Below, piece by piece: positions 6,295 through 15,650 of a stretch of DNA of 64,000 nucleotides. The translations under genes and the position numbers were made by a program. Each line of letters starts with the position of its first letter. The first letter of the stretch is position 1. The notes below the pieces were generated by a model. The model was not told the DNA's origin and did no database searches. It saw only the letters and a list, made by a program, of their open reading frames with translations. The stretch lies in contig NZ_JADQTO010000005.1 in the NCBI RefSeq assembly GCF_015704865.1, forward strand, positions 418,691 through 482,690, written 5' to 3'. This stretch comes from Actinoplanes aureus (GTDB lineage: Bacteria; Actinomycetota; Actinomycetes; Mycobacteriales; Micromonosporaceae).

Positions 6295-7547
6295 GACCGC
6301 TGCTCGCCGTCGCCGGGAGACAGTGGCCCGATCAGGGTGCGCTGCGCCGCGGCGGGGGACCACTCGACCAGCACCATCGCGGCGTCGTCGCTCGGTGGCC
6401 CGCCGCGGTGCTCGGCGACGGCCAGCGCCAGCCGGCGCAGTGTTTCCGGCGCGGGCAGACGCTCTTTTTCACAGTAGGTGGCCAGTTGGGTGAGCCGTGC
6501 GGCGCCGAACGGGCTGCCGTCGGCGGCGCGGGCCTCGGTGACGCCGTCGGTGTGCAGCAGCATCCGGTCGCCCGGTTCCAGCAGTTGCTCGCCGACGTGC
6601 GTCGCGACGTCGGCGCGCAGGCCTAGCGGCAGGCGCGCGCCGCCCGTCGGGACACCGAGCAGGTCGGCATTCCGCAAGATCACTGGCAAGGGGTTGCCGG
6701 CGTTGATGTAGCGCACGAGTCCGGTCTCCAGGTCGAACTGGGCCAGCAGCCCGGTGACGAACCGGGCCCGGCCGGTCGGCCCGAACTGCTCGACGAGGTT
6801 CTCGTCGGCGGCGCGGACCTGCTCGAGCAGGTCGCCGCCGGCTCTGCGGGTGGCCCGGATCGCGGACAGGGCCACCGCGCAGGCCACGGCGGCGCTCAAC
6901 CCGCGGCCCATCGCGTCGAGCAGCACGAGCCAGGCGGTGTCGCCGTCCACGGCGTAGTCGTAGCCGTCGCCGCCGATGTCGTAGCACGGCTGCATGATCG
7001 CGGTCAGCGCCAGCCGTTCGTGGCTCGAGGTGAGTGGCGGCAGCATCTGCCACATCAGTTCGGCCGCGACCGTCATCGGCCGAACCCGCTGGAGTCTGTG
7101 CAGGGTGTCACCGCTGGTCAACTTCGAGCTGACCAGGTGTGCGGCCAGCCCGGAGATCAGTGCGCATCGCTGCTGCCACGCCGGGTCATGCGCATCGGCA
7201 TCGGCGGGCAGGGCGAAGCGCATCACACCGAAGCGTGCCGTGCCGTCGAGCAGCGGTACCCACAGCCGGCCAGGGCGACCCGGGTCCGGCTCCGGTTGGA
7301 TCAACATGTACGAGCGGCCCGGCAACGACCCGGCCACCGGCAGCGGCGACGGCACCTCCCGCCCGGGCACCGGCAGCGCCCGCAGCAGCAGCTGTTCCTG
7401 ATCGATCAGGAACATCGTGGCACCCATGCCCAGCCGCGACAGCGCCTGGTCCACCTTCGGCGCCACCTCGTCGGCCTGCATCAGGTGCGACGACGCCGTC
7501 ATCTCTGCCATGACCTGCAGAAATCGAAGATCTACCTCCTGACCCAT
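6291..7547 (-). CDS. PP2C-type (SpoIIE/RsbU-like) serine phosphatase
   Basis: About 418 residues. The N-terminal 150 residues look like a GAF-type sensor. The C-terminal half is a PP2C SIGMA domain: metal ligands in DIGGDGYDY, DAMGRG, HTDGVTEA and SDDAAMV. Such enzymes remove phosphate from STAS antagonists, and a STAS gene overlaps its stop. The start is uncertain: ATG at 7547 lacks a clear ribosome binding site, alternatives are ATG 7595 and ATG 7511, and a TATATA box just upstream of 7547 may be a promoter -10. No transmembrane segment is present, so the input is probably cytoplasmic. Confidence 0.85.
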   Translation of the reverse strand: MGQEVDLRFLQVMAEMTASSHLMQADEVAPKVDQALSRLGMGATMFLIDQEQLLLRALPVPGREVPSPLPVAGSLPGRSYMLIQPEPDPGRPGRLWVPLLDGTARFGVMRFALPADADAHDPAWQQRCALISGLAAHLVSSKLTSGDTLHRLQRVRPMTVAAELMWQMLPPLTSSHERLALTAIMQPCYDIGGDGYDYAVDGDTAWLVLLDAMGRGLSAAVACAVALSAIRATRRAGGDLLEQVRAADENLVEQFGPTGRARFVTGLLAQFDLETGLVRYINAGNPLPVILRNADLLGVPTGGARLPLGLRADVATHVGEQLLEPGDRMLLHTDGVTEARAADGSPFGAARLTQLATYCEKERLPAPETLRRLALAVAEHRGGPPSDDAAMVLVEWSPAAAQRTLIGPLSPGDGEQRS

Positions 7548-7712
7548 CGGGAGACCATATATAACCCCGGCATCCCATCTGGGCGTTATGCGCATTTCGA
7601 CTTCGCATGGGCGATGGCCCCACCCGCGGTCGTAGCACGAGGCGGCAATGCGGTGGGGCGCCGGCAGCGAGCAACCAGGGCGTGAGCGGCGTGCGGCATG
7701 CAGGCCGGGCGG

Positions 7713-7982
7713 TCAGGCCACCAGCGCCCAGCCGGCGCGGGAGCGGCGTGCACCATACAGCTGGAGGACGACGGCGCGTGCCCAGCGCATGCGGGGTGCG
7801 GCGGTCTCGGGATGGTCGCCGTACTCGGCGGCGACGTCGGCCGCACAACCCCGGACACCGCCGTGGGCGCGCACCGCGCGGCGGATCTCGGCGTCGACGA
7901 CGTCGTAGGACGGGCTGGTGCCGGTCGACAGGTGGCTGGTGAACAGCGCCTCGGCGCGAGCGGCGGTGAGCATGGCGGTCAT
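7713..7982 (-). CDS. Small conserved-looking actinobacterial protein
   Basis: The product is 89 residues with an N-terminal helix (MLTAARAEALFTSHL), a segment with RAHGGVRGCAADVAAEYG, and a WARAVV stretch. It looks like a small helical protein of the kind common in actinobacteria, function unknown to me. The ATG at 7982 has a strong GGAGGAGGA site. It is transcribed in the same direction as the phosphatase gene, 165 bases upstream of it; that gap has no other gene. Confidence 0.65.
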   Translation of the reverse strand: MTAMLTAARAEALFTSHLSTGTSPSYDVVDAEIRRAVRAHGGVRGCAADVAAEYGDHPETAAPRMRWARAVVLQLYGARRSRAGWALVA

Positions 7983-8089
7983 GGTGATCTCCTCCTCCAG
8001 GTGGCGGTGACGCTCTCGAAGGTTGGACCAGCCGGCCGGTGCTGATTCATCGCTAACGCTAGCCCTGGGGTACGACATTTTTTCCGCGC

Positions 8090-8695
8090 TCAGATCCAGC
8101 CGTGCTTGCGGGCGATCCGGGCCGCCTCGTGCCGGTTGGCGGCGCCGACCTTGCCGGCCGCGGAGGAGAGATAGTTGCGCACGGTGCCGGGTGACAATGA
8201 CGCCCGCCGGGCGATCTCGTCGACCGGCGCGCCCTCGGCGGCCAGTTGCAGCACGTCGGCCTCGCGCGCGGTGAGCGGGCTGTCGCCGGCGCTGATCGCC
8301 TCGGCGGCTAGCTGCGGGTCGACGTAGCGGCCGCCGCCGTGCACGGTACGCACGACCATCGCCAGGTCGTCGGCGGAGACCGTTTTCGGCAGGAAACCCC
8401 GGACCCCGGCGGCCAGGGCCTGCTTGAGGTGCCCGGGCCGGCCGTGGCTGGTGACGATCATCGTGCGGCAGTCCGGCACCTCGGTCTGCAGCCGGGCCGC
8501 GACCGTGACCCCGTCGAGGTCGGGCATCTGCAGGTCGATGACGGCCACGTCGGGGCGCAGCGCCCGGGCGGCGGCGATCGCCTCGGCGCCGGTGGCGGCC
8601 TGACCGACGATGGTGAGGTCGTCCTCGAGGGCCAGCAGTGCCGCGAGCGCGCCGCGGATCAGGTGCTCATCGTCGGCCAGGAGAATCCGGATCAC
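8090..8695 (-). CDS. NarL/LuxR-type response regulator
   Basis: The product is 201 residues. The receiver domain (about 1-118) has the acidic pair DDE at 8-10, phospho-acceptor Asp in AVIDLQMPD, the T/S of IVTSHG and Lys of LPKT. The C-terminal LuxR HTH (about 135-195) contains LTAREADVLQLAAEG and SPGTVRNYLSSA. The GTG start overlaps the histidine kinase stop (GTGA). Together with the kinase it forms a DesK/DesR-like system that probably controls the adjacent ABC-2 exporter. Confidence 0.92.
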   Translation of the reverse strand: MIRILLADDEHLIRGALAALLALEDDLTIVGQAATGAEAIAAARALRPDVAVIDLQMPDLDGVTVAARLQTEVPDCRTMIVTSHGRPGHLKQALAAGVRGFLPKTVSADDLAMVVRTVHGGGRYVDPQLAAEAISAGDSPLTAREADVLQLAAEGAPVDEIARRASLSPGTVRNYLSSAAGKVGAANRHEAARIARKHGWI

Positions 8696-9867
8696 GGGTG
8701 CGCCACCTCCGGGAGCTCGGCCGCCGCGGGCAGGCGTACCTCGACGCGGAAGCGGTCGGGCGGCTCCCGGTCGGCCGTGACGGTGCCGCCGACCGCGGTG
8801 ATGCGCTCGGTGAGCCCGGTCAGGCCGTTGCCGTGGCGGGCCCGGCCGCCGGTGGCGCCGTCGTTCCTCATGATCAGGGAGACCGTACCGTCCGCGGCGC
8901 GGTCCAGCTCGATCGTGCACTCGCGGGCCTCGCTGTGGCGCAGCACGTTGGTGGTGGCCTCACGGACCGCCCAGCCGAGCGCGGTCTCGGTGCGGGGCCC
9001 GAGCCCGCCGGCTTCGCCGATCACCCGGCAGGTGATCCCGGCGGCGGCGAGCAGGGACCTGGCGCCCGCCAGTTCCTCACCCAGCTGGGCGGTACGCAGG
9101 CCGCTGACCACAGCACGCAGCTCGGCCATGGATTCCTGGGCGATGCGGCGCACCTCGAGCATCTCGTCGACGGCCTCCGGCCGGCCACGGCTGCCGAGCT
9201 TCGCGGCGAGTTCCGCCTTCAGCGCCACCACCGACAGCGCACGTCCGGCCACGTCGTGCAGGTCCCGGGCGAAGCGCAGCCGTTCCTCGGCCACCGCCAG
9301 GTCGGCCCGGACGTTCTGGGCGTCGTCGAGCTGCCACACCAGGTCGAGCATCCACGCGGTGGTACGGCTGGTGGAGACCCCCACGCCGATGACGATGAGC
9401 AGGCCCAGCTGCGGGAAGAACTCGTCACCGTCCCGCCAGATCGCCGGAGCGGCCGCTACCAGCCAGCCGGCGAAGGACAACGAGGTAACCGCCGTCGTGG
9501 ACACCATCGGGGCGACCGCGGAGAGCAACGACGTGAGCATCACTGTCACGATGAAGGCGAAGGCGGGCTCAACCTCGTCGTACCCCGGCCACCCGGCCCC
9601 GACGGTGAGCACGCTCAGGACCACGACGGTGACCAGCAGCCGGGTCGGCCGGGCGCCGCGGCCCAGACGGTATTCGAGCGCGGCGTTCAGGAGCAGGGCC
9701 GCGGCGATCGCCTGTGCCGTTCCGAAGCCCACGCCGATCAGGGCCACCGGGCCGAGCGCCGATCCGAGCGACCCCCCGATCGCGAGCGGAACCGCCAGGT
9801 ACAGCACGAACATGGAGCCCCGCAGGTACCAGTCCACACGGGACGCCCGGCTCCGCGACGACATCAT
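8692..9867 (-). CDS. DesK-like sensor histidine kinase
   Basis: The product is 391 residues: about five or six membrane helices (residues 15-165), a HisKA_3 dimerisation domain with the phospho-acceptor in RDLHDVAG (about 203-210), and a HATPase domain (AVREATTNVLRHS; GNGLTGLTERI). It autophosphorylates and passes phosphate to the response regulator encoded next. The ATG at 9867 has GGAGGG 7 bases upstream. The order kinase, regulator behind ABC transporter genes is common for actinobacterial and Firmicute peptide or lipid-stress systems; the signal is unknown. Confidence 0.92.
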   Translation of the reverse strand: MMSSRSRASRVDWYLRGSMFVLYLAVPLAIGGSLGSALGPVALIGVGFGTAQAIAAALLLNAALEYRLGRGARPTRLLVTVVVLSVLTVGAGWPGYDEVEPAFAFIVTVMLTSLLSAVAPMVSTTAVTSLSFAGWLVAAAPAIWRDGDEFFPQLGLLIVIGVGVSTSRTTAWMLDLVWQLDDAQNVRADLAVAEERLRFARDLHDVAGRALSVVALKAELAAKLGSRGRPEAVDEMLEVRRIAQESMAELRAVVSGLRTAQLGEELAGARSLLAAAGITCRVIGEAGGLGPRTETALGWAVREATTNVLRHSEARECTIELDRAADGTVSLIMRNDGATGGRARHGNGLTGLTERITAVGGTVTADREPPDRFRVEVRLPAAAELPEVAHP

Positions 9868-9880
9868 CGGTCCACCCTCC

Positions 9881-10666
9881 TCAGCGTCGCGGTTCCCAGC
9901 GGAACCGGCGCCGGACCGTCAGCACGCCCACGATGATCCACGCCATCAGGATCCCTGCCGGGACCAGCGCGTCGTCGAGCACCCCCGTGAACCCTTCCGC
10001 GGCGGCCGGGCCGGTGGTGCCCAGCCAGCCCAGCCGCATCAGATCGACGACCGGGGTGAGCGGCAGGGCACGCAGCGCCGCGATGACCGCCTCCGGCGCG
10101 TCGTCCAGCGCCGTGTACATCATCGAGCCGACCAGACAGGCGATCATCACCGGCAGCGTGGTCACCTGCGCGGCCTCGGTGGTCCGGGTGAACTCGGTGG
10201 ACATCGCGGCGATCAGCACGAACACCACCACGCCGCCGAGGGCGCCGGCCAGCAGAAGAAGGACATTGACCGGTACGGGCAGCCCGAACAGCACCGCCCC
10301 GGCCGCGACGAACACGACCATCTGAGCCAGCGCGACCACGACCATCGGAGTGGCGATGCCGGTGAGGATCTCGGTGTCGGTCAGTTCACCGGCGCGCAGG
10401 CGTTTCAGCATCAGTTCCTCGCGCCGGCTCACGTACGTGGTGACCAGGTTGTAGTACACCGCGGCGAGCAGGACGTAGCCGAGCAGCGAGGTGACCACCA
10501 AGCCGGCGGCGGACGTCCCGGATTCCTCGACGCCGGCGCCGGCGACGGTGACGGCCAGGATGAGCGGCAGGACGAGCGCGCTGAACAGGGCACTGCGGTT
10601 GCGTCCGAACAGCCGCAACTCGGCGGCGCTGACCGAGCGGAACCGGCTGAGGCGGATGGTGCTCAT
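9881..10666 (-). CDS. ABC-2 type exporter permease
   Basis: The product is 261 residues with six predicted membrane helices, typical of ABC-2 permeases. The cytoplasmic loop YVSRREELMLKRLRAGEL is characteristic of drug/natural-product exporters of the DrrB type. The ATG overlaps the ATPase stop (ATGA), and the kinase gene starts 14 bases downstream, so all four genes are one operon. The substrate cannot be told from the sequence. Confidence 0.92.
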   Translation of the reverse strand: MSTIRLSRFRSVSAAELRLFGRNRSALFSALVLPLILAVTVAGAGVEESGTSAAGLVVTSLLGYVLLAAVYYNLVTTYVSRREELMLKRLRAGELTDTEILTGIATPMVVVALAQMVVFVAAGAVLFGLPVPVNVLLLLAGALGGVVVFVLIAAMSTEFTRTTEAAQVTTLPVMIACLVGSMMYTALDDAPEAVIAALRALPLTPVVDLMRLGWLGTTGPAAAEGFTGVLDDALVPAGILMAWIIVGVLTVRRRFRWEPRR

Positions 10667-11619
10667 GCGCGTACCTCCATGGGGTTGTCGTGGTCGGCCA
10701 CCGCGAGGAAGGCCTCTTCGAGCGAGGCCGGCCGGGCCTCCAGGCCGGCCAGTTCGACCTCGTGCCGGTGTGCCCAGCTCAGCAACTCGGTGAGCGTCGC
10801 CTGCAAGGCGTCGGTCCGGATGGTCATCGGCTGGCCCGCCGCGACGGCCGTGCTCTCCGGGCGGGCGCCCGGAAGCGGCGGCAGCAGCTCCGGCGTGACG
10901 CCGCCGGGCAGCCGGAAGGTGATCCGGGCCGGGTGCCCGGCGACGATCTCGGCGGGGGAGCCGGCGGCCACGACGACGCCCCCGTGCATGATGGCGAGCC
11001 GGTCGGCGAGTTCCTGCGCCTCGTGCAGGTAGTGGGTGGTGAGCAGCACGGTCACCCCGTCGGCGAGCAGCGACCGGACCATCGTCCAGGCGTTGCGGCG
11101 GCTCTCCGGGTCCAGCCCGGTGGTGGGCTCGTCGAGCAGCAGCACCGCGGGGCGGCCGAGCACGGCGAGGGCGAGGTCCAGGCGGCGGCGCTCGCCGCCG
11201 GAGAGCTGCCGGACGCGTACGCTCGCGCGGTCGCTCAGATCGACCAGTTCCAGCGCCTCACCCGCCGGTCGCGGGTCGGTCAGCGTGCCGGCCCACATCG
11301 CCACGGTCTCCGCGACGGTCAGGTCGGGCGGGAAGCCGCCCTCCTGGAGCATGATCCCGACCCGCGGGCGGACGGCGGCCCGGTCCCGCTCCGGGTCGTG
11401 GCCGAGCACCCGTACCTCGCCGGCCTGCGGGCGGCTGAATCCGGCCACCAGTTCCATCGTGGAGGTCTTGCCCGCGCCGTTCGTGCCGAGCAGGGCGAAC
11501 AGTTCGCCGCGCCGGACCTCGAACGAGACGCCACGGACCGCCTCGAAACCGTGCGGGCCGCCGTACCGGCGGTGTACCGCGTTCACCTCGACCGCTGCTG
11601 AAGTGGCTGATGTGCTCAT
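10663..11619 (-). CDS. ABC transporter ATP-binding protein (DrrA-like)
   Basis: The product is 318 residues. It has Walker A (GTNGAGKTS, about 44-52), Q-loop (MLQEGG), signature LSGGERRR, Walker B (VLLLDEPTTGLDP) and H-loop (TTHYLHEA). The C-terminal ~90 residues are the extension seen in DrrA-like export ATPases. It is the first gene of the exporter/two-component operon and divergent from a TetR-type gene, with a TGACA-AA-TGTCA palindrome between them that may control both. Confidence 0.93.
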   Translation of the reverse strand: MSTSATSAAVEVNAVHRRYGGPHGFEAVRGVSFEVRRGELFALLGTNGAGKTSTMELVAGFSRPQAGEVRVLGHDPERDRAAVRPRVGIMLQEGGFPPDLTVAETVAMWAGTLTDPRPAGEALELVDLSDRASVRVRQLSGGERRRLDLALAVLGRPAVLLLDEPTTGLDPESRRNAWTMVRSLLADGVTVLLTTHYLHEAQELADRLAIMHGGVVVAAGSPAEIVAGHPARITFRLPGGVTPELLPPLPGARPESTAVAAGQPMTIRTDALQATLTELLSWAHRHEVELAGLEARPASLEEAFLAVADHDNPMEVRA

Positions 11620-11700
11620 GGATTCGAGTCTGTTCGAGCCGGCGCGGCCGGGGCAGTGCCGTCGCGCACGAGTTCACATGCGCCGCGCACGGTTCGACCA

Positions 11701-11712
11701 TGACAAATGTCA
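11701..11712. promoter_or_regulatory. Palindromic operator candidate
   Basis: TGACA (11701-11705) and TGTCA (11708-11712) are separated by two bases. The site lies between the divergent ABC ATPase and TetR-type genes, about 20 bases before the latter's start, which is a usual place for an autoregulatory operator. Confidence 0.4.
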
Positions 11713-11731
11713 GTGGCGTACGGTGCTGGGC

Positions 11732-12280
11732 GTGAACGGGCGCCGGGTGGTGAGCGACGACGAGGTGACGCGTGCCGGGTGTCACTTCTTCCTGCGGCAC
11801 GGGACCGTCGACATGGATCGGCTGGCCGCCACCATGTGCGTCAGCCGCGCCACCCTCTACCGGGTCACGCACGGGCGCGACCGGCTGCTCGGCGAGGTGC
11901 TGTGGCGGCTGGCCGACCGGACGCTCGCCGACGCGCGCCGCCGCCGTACCCGAACCGGTGTGGACGGCGCGCTGGAGATCACCCACCGGTTCACCGGGCG
12001 GTTGCTGGCGGCCGAGCCGTTCCGCCGGTTCATCGCGGCCGAACCGGAGGCCGCCGCACGGGTCCTGCTGACCTACGCCGGCGGGCTGACCGACCGGATG
12101 GTGACCGCTCAGCAGGAGATCTTCACCGAGGTCGGCCTGGACGGTGCGAGTGCCGACCTGGCCTACCTGTACGTGCGGATCATCGAGTCGGCGCTCTACG
12201 CCGAGCTGGTCGCCGGTCGCCCCGCCGACCTGGGCGTGGCCCAGCGTGCCGCGCGGACGCTGTTGCTGGCGGCTTGCTGA
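11732..12280 (+). CDS. TetR-family regulator (QsdR-like)
   Basis: About 182 residues. An N-terminal HTH (DEVTRAGCHFFLRHG to SRATLYRVTHGRDRLLGEVL, about residues 9-55) is followed by an all-helical ligand domain. The C-terminal region resembles QsdR-type TetR proteins. I chose GTG at 11732; no strong ribosome binding site is visible and a GTG shortly downstream is possible. It is divergent from the ABC exporter operon, which it may repress. Confidence 0.82.
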   Translation: MNGRRVVSDDEVTRAGCHFFLRHGTVDMDRLAATMCVSRATLYRVTHGRDRLLGEVLWRLADRTLADARRRRTRTGVDGALEITHRFTGRLLAAEPFRRFIAAEPEAAARVLLTYAGGLTDRMVTAQQEIFTEVGLDGASADLAYLYVRIIESALYAELVAGRPADLGVAQRAARTLLLAAC

Positions 12281-12344
12281 GACACCTGTCGCAGCTTTTC
12301 CCGCGACCGTGGCTCAACGCATCGACGACTGCATATGGTGCGGC

Positions 12345-13712
12345 ATGGTCAAGCATTCGTGGCGATCCACCGCCGTCGCGATCGCCGTCGTCGCGTCCAC
12401 CGTGCTCGCCGGCTCGCCGGCCGGCGCCGGCACAGCCGCGGTCCAGCCCGTCGCCGTGCCCTCCGTCAGCGGTCCGTTGCCCGGCACCGCGCCCGGTGAC
12501 CCGAAGTCACCGGACCTCGCCGACACCTACCCGTTCTTCGCCACTCCCGACGATCTGGCCGCGCGCGGCTACATCGAGCAGGAGTTCCTGATCTCCGGCC
12601 GGGCGGACGGCTGGGACACCTCGGGCGTACGAGTCGCCACCGGGGTTCCGTACACCACGCGGATCGTGGTGCGCCGCCCGGCCCGGGCCGCGCGGTTCAA
12701 CGGCACCGCGCTGGTCGAGTGGCAGAACGTCACCGCCGGCTACGACCTCGACGCGTTGTGGAACGCGGACACCGTGACCCGGGCCGGTTACGCCTGGATC
12801 GGCGTCTCGGCGCAGCGGGTCGGCGTGGACCAGCTGCGTGGCTGGAGTCCGGCCCGGTACGGGTCGCTCGACGTCACCGGTGCCGGCGCGTACCTCGGCG
12901 ACGAGCTCTCGTACGACATCTTCGCCCAGGCCGCGCGGGCGCTCACCGCGACTCGCAAGCCGCTCGGCGGGCTGAAAGCCCGCACCCTGCTCGCCATCGG
13001 CGCGTCGCAGTCGGCGGCCCGGATGACCGTCTACTACGACCGGGTGCTGCCGCAGGTGGAGCCGGTCTTCGACGGATACGGGTTCATCGTCGGCAGTGCC
13101 CCGGTGCGGCGCGGCCCGGAGCCGGTGTTCCAGGTGCTGTCCGAGACCGATGTGCGCAGCCCGGTGCGTCCGCCGGACACCGACCGGTTCCGCCGCTGGG
13201 AGGTGGCCGGCGCCGCCCACTCCGGCCACGCCGGTCAGGTGTACCGGCAACCGATCCAGGAGCGTGACCTCGGCGCCGCACCGGTGTACGACTGCGCGCA
13301 GCCACCGTTCAGCCGGGTCCCGCTGCACCACGTGGTCGCCGCGTCGTACGCCCACCTCGACCGGTGGGTACGCCGCGGCACACCCCCGCCGGCCGCCGAG
13401 CCCCTCGTGGTGAACGCCGACGGCACGAAGCAGCGCGACGAACTCGGCCTGGCCCGCGGCGGGATCCGGCTCTCCCAGGTCGCGGCGCCGATCGCGCTGA
13501 ACAGCGGTGACAACAGCGGCGAGTCGTTCTGCCGGCTGTTCGGCACGCACGTCCCGTTCGACCAGGCCGTCCTGGACGAGCTCTATCGCAGCCACGCCGC
13601 GTACGTCGGCCGGGTCGTGCACGCCGACCTGCGCAACGTCCGCGCCGGCTACCTGCTGCCCGCCGACGCCGCGCGGAACCTGCGCGACGCGGTCACCGCA
13701 CCGGTCCCATAG
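12345..13712 (+). CDS. Secreted alpha/beta-hydrolase domain protein
   Basis: The product is 455 residues with an N-terminal signal peptide (basic MVKHSWR, hydrophobic core, Ala-rich cleavage near residue 30). It resembles the large alpha/beta-hydrolase group annotated as 'alpha/beta hydrolase domain-containing' (Abhydrolase_10). The nucleophile elbow is probably GASQSA (Ser). The substrate is unknown, perhaps an ester. It is followed by a strong hairpin terminator and stands alone as a transcription unit. The ATG at 12345 gives a well-formed signal peptide, which supports the start. Confidence 0.8.
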   Translation: MVKHSWRSTAVAIAVVASTVLAGSPAGAGTAAVQPVAVPSVSGPLPGTAPGDPKSPDLADTYPFFATPDDLAARGYIEQEFLISGRADGWDTSGVRVATGVPYTTRIVVRRPARAARFNGTALVEWQNVTAGYDLDALWNADTVTRAGYAWIGVSAQRVGVDQLRGWSPARYGSLDVTGAGAYLGDELSYDIFAQAARALTATRKPLGGLKARTLLAIGASQSAARMTVYYDRVLPQVEPVFDGYGFIVGSAPVRRGPEPVFQVLSETDVRSPVRPPDTDRFRRWEVAGAAHSGHAGQVYRQPIQERDLGAAPVYDCAQPPFSRVPLHHVVAASYAHLDRWVRRGTPPPAAEPLVVNADGTKQRDELGLARGGIRLSQVAAPIALNSGDNSGESFCRLFGTHVPFDQAVLDELYRSHAAYVGRVVHADLRNVRAGYLLPADAARNLRDAVTAPVP

Positions 13713-13734
13713 CCCGGCCGATCCGTCCAGCAAA

Positions 13735-13764
13735 CGCGCGGCACGCCCCAGGGCGTGCCGCGCG
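13735..13764 (+). terminator. Long GC hairpin terminator
   Basis: The arms CGCGCGGCACGCCC (13735-13748) and GGGCGTGCCGCGCG (13751-13764) are perfectly complementary with a very short loop. The site is 22 bases after the hydrolase stop and 20 before the next ATG. It lacks a T-run, as is usual in actinomycetes. Confidence 0.75.
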
Positions 13765-13783
13765 CCATTGATGAAGGAGCACC

Positions 13784-13993
13784 ATGGCACCACGCGCCCC
13801 CCGCTCGCGCCACTGGCAGTGGCTGCTGATCCTGCCGGCCGTCGCACCACTGCTCACCCCGTTCGCCAACCGGATCGAACCGGTTTTGCTGGGTGTGCCG
13901 TTCTTCTTCTGGTACCAGTTCGCCTGCGCGCTGTTCGCCATCGTCGTCATCTCCGCGGTGCACCTGGCCACCCGTGACGGCGGCCATGACTGA
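13784..13993 (+). CDS. DUF3311 small membrane protein
   Basis: The product is 69 residues with two membrane helices (about 12-30 and 38-60). Small DUF3311 proteins are regularly encoded immediately upstream of sodium:solute symporters, as here (compare B. subtilis yhjC-yhjB), and are thought to be accessory subunits. The ATG has AAGGAG upstream. It overlaps the symporter start by 8 bases. Confidence 0.85.
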   Translation: MAPRAPRSRHWQWLLILPAVAPLLTPFANRIEPVLLGVPFFFWYQFACALFAIVVISAVHLATRDGGHD

Positions 13994-15650
13994 CCGGGAC
14001 GTCGAGGTCGGCGTCTTCACCGTCCTGATGGCCGTCGTGCTGGTGCTCGGATTCGGCGCGGCACGGTGGCGGGCACCGCAGGACCCGCACACCCTCGAGG
14101 AGTGGGGCGCCGGCGGCCGGGCGTTCGGCAACTGGACGATCTGGTTCCTGATCGGCGGGAGCATGTACAGCGCGTACACGTTCGTCGCCGTTCCGGCGCT
14201 CACCTACGGCATCGGCGCGATCGGGTACTTCGCCGTGCCGTTCGCGATCATCACGACGCCGCTGACCTTCGTCTTCACCACCCGGGCCTGGTCGGTGGCC
14301 CGGCGGCACGGCTTTCTGACGCACAGCGAGTTCGCCAGCGCGAGGTTCGGTTCGCCCGGGCTGGGTGCCGCGGTCGCGGTCACCGGCATCCTGGCCACCA
14401 TGCCGTACGTCGCGGTGCAGCTCCTGGCGTTGCAGGCGGTGCTGCGTACGGTCGGGTTCGGCGGGGAGTGGCCGCTGCTGGCGGCGGTGACCGTGATGTC
14501 GGTCTGCACGTTCCGCTCCGGGTTGCGGGCGCCCGCCCTGCTGTCCGTGGTCAAGGACGTGCTGATGGCGTGGATGCTGCTGACCGCGCTGCTGGTGGTG
14601 GCGATGTACGGCGGGTGGGACCGGACCTTCCGTGTCTCCGGGGAGTATTTCGCCGGCACCCCGTCGCCGGTCGACGGTCTGCTGCTGCCGGACACCGGTC
14701 ATCTCGGCTTCCTCACGCTGGTCATCGGCTCGGCGCTGGCCGTGTTCGCGTACCCCCATGCTCTTGTCGGCATGCTCGCCGCCAAGGACCGCGCGACCGT
14801 ACGGCGCAACGCCGCCGCCCTGCCGATCTACTGCCTGGCGCTGGCGCTGATGGCCCTGCTGGGGTTCTTCGCGCTGGCCCGCGGGGTCACCCCGGTCGAC
14901 GGCGACCTCAACACCGTCGTGCCGCGGCTGATCCACGAGTTCTTCCCCAGCTGGTCGGCCGGGATCGCGTACGCCGCACTCAGCGTCGCCGCGCTGATCC
15001 CCGCCGCGGTGATGTCGATCGCCGCGGCGAGCGCCTTCACCCGCAGCCTCTACCGCCCCTATCTGCGGCCGGGCGCGTCCCCGGCCACCGAGGCCCGGGT
15101 GAGCCGATGGGTGTCGCTGCTCGTCAAGTTCGGTGCGGCCGCGCTGATCCTCGCCGTCGACCCGGCGTTCTCCGTGGACCTCCAGCTGATCGGTGGCGTG
15201 ATCATCCTGCAGACCATCCCGGCGACCTTCCTGGGGCTGCTCACCGGCTGGTTCCACCGGGCCGCGCTGATCGCCGGCCTGCTCACCGGCCTGACCGCCG
15301 GCGTCGCGATGCTCTACGACGTCCCGAAGCTGGACGCCACCGGACGTGTGGTCGCCGAGCACTTCGGCGGGACGAGCTGGTCGCTCGGCAACGGCTCAAC
15401 CGTGTACGTCGGCATCGTCGCCCTGCTGCTCAACCTCGCCGTCGCCGCGCTGGCCACCGTGCTGCTGCGTGCGGCCGGAGTGCCCGGCGGAGGCGACGCG
15501 ACACGGCCGGACGACTATCTCGCCGACGCCGGTGACGCGCGGCTCAAGCGCCTGGACGACCTGATCGACGGGCTGCCGCGGCGCCACACGGTGCCGGCCG
15601 CTTCCGGATCCACCCCCGGGTTGAGGGGAGGTCATAGGTTGACCCTGTGA
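13986..15650 (+). CDS. Sodium:solute symporter (SSS family)
   Basis: The product is 554 residues with about 13 membrane helices, the SSS fold. The opening helix region with GAGGRAFGNWTIWFLIGGSMYSAYTF matches the subfamily that takes up short organic acids together with DUF3311 partners. The last 60 residues are a soluble tail rich in Asp/Arg. The ATG overlaps the DUF3311 gene by 8 bases, and the stop overlaps the next GTG (GTGA), so three genes are coupled. A monocarboxylate substrate is a family guess, not a sequence proof. Confidence 0.88.
   Translation: MTDRDVEVGVFTVLMAVVLVLGFGAARWRAPQDPHTLEEWGAGGRAFGNWTIWFLIGGSMYSAYTFVAVPALTYGIGAIGYFAVPFAIITTPLTFVFTTRAWSVARRHGFLTHSEFASARFGSPGLGAAVAVTGILATMPYVAVQLLALQAVLRTVGFGGEWPLLAAVTVMSVCTFRSGLRAPALLSVVKDVLMAWMLLTALLVVAMYGGWDRTFRVSGEYFAGTPSPVDGLLLPDTGHLGFLTLVIGSALAVFAYPHALVGMLAAKDRATVRRNAAALPIYCLALALMALLGFFALARGVTPVDGDLNTVVPRLIHEFFPSWSAGIAYAALSVAALIPAAVMSIAAASAFTRSLYRPYLRPGASPATEARVSRWVSLLVKFGAAALILAVDPAFSVDLQLIGGVIILQTIPATFLGLLTGWFHRAALIAGLLTGLTAGVAMLYDVPKLDATGRVVAEHFGGTSWSLGNGSTVYVGIVALLLNLAVAALATVLLRAAGVPGGGDATRPDDYLADAGDARLKRLDDLIDGLPRRHTVPAASGSTPGLRGGHRLTL

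Noticed and set aside
8339..11032. Plus-strand open frame of about 900 codons
   Set aside because: It lies opposite the two-component and ABC genes and has no family features.
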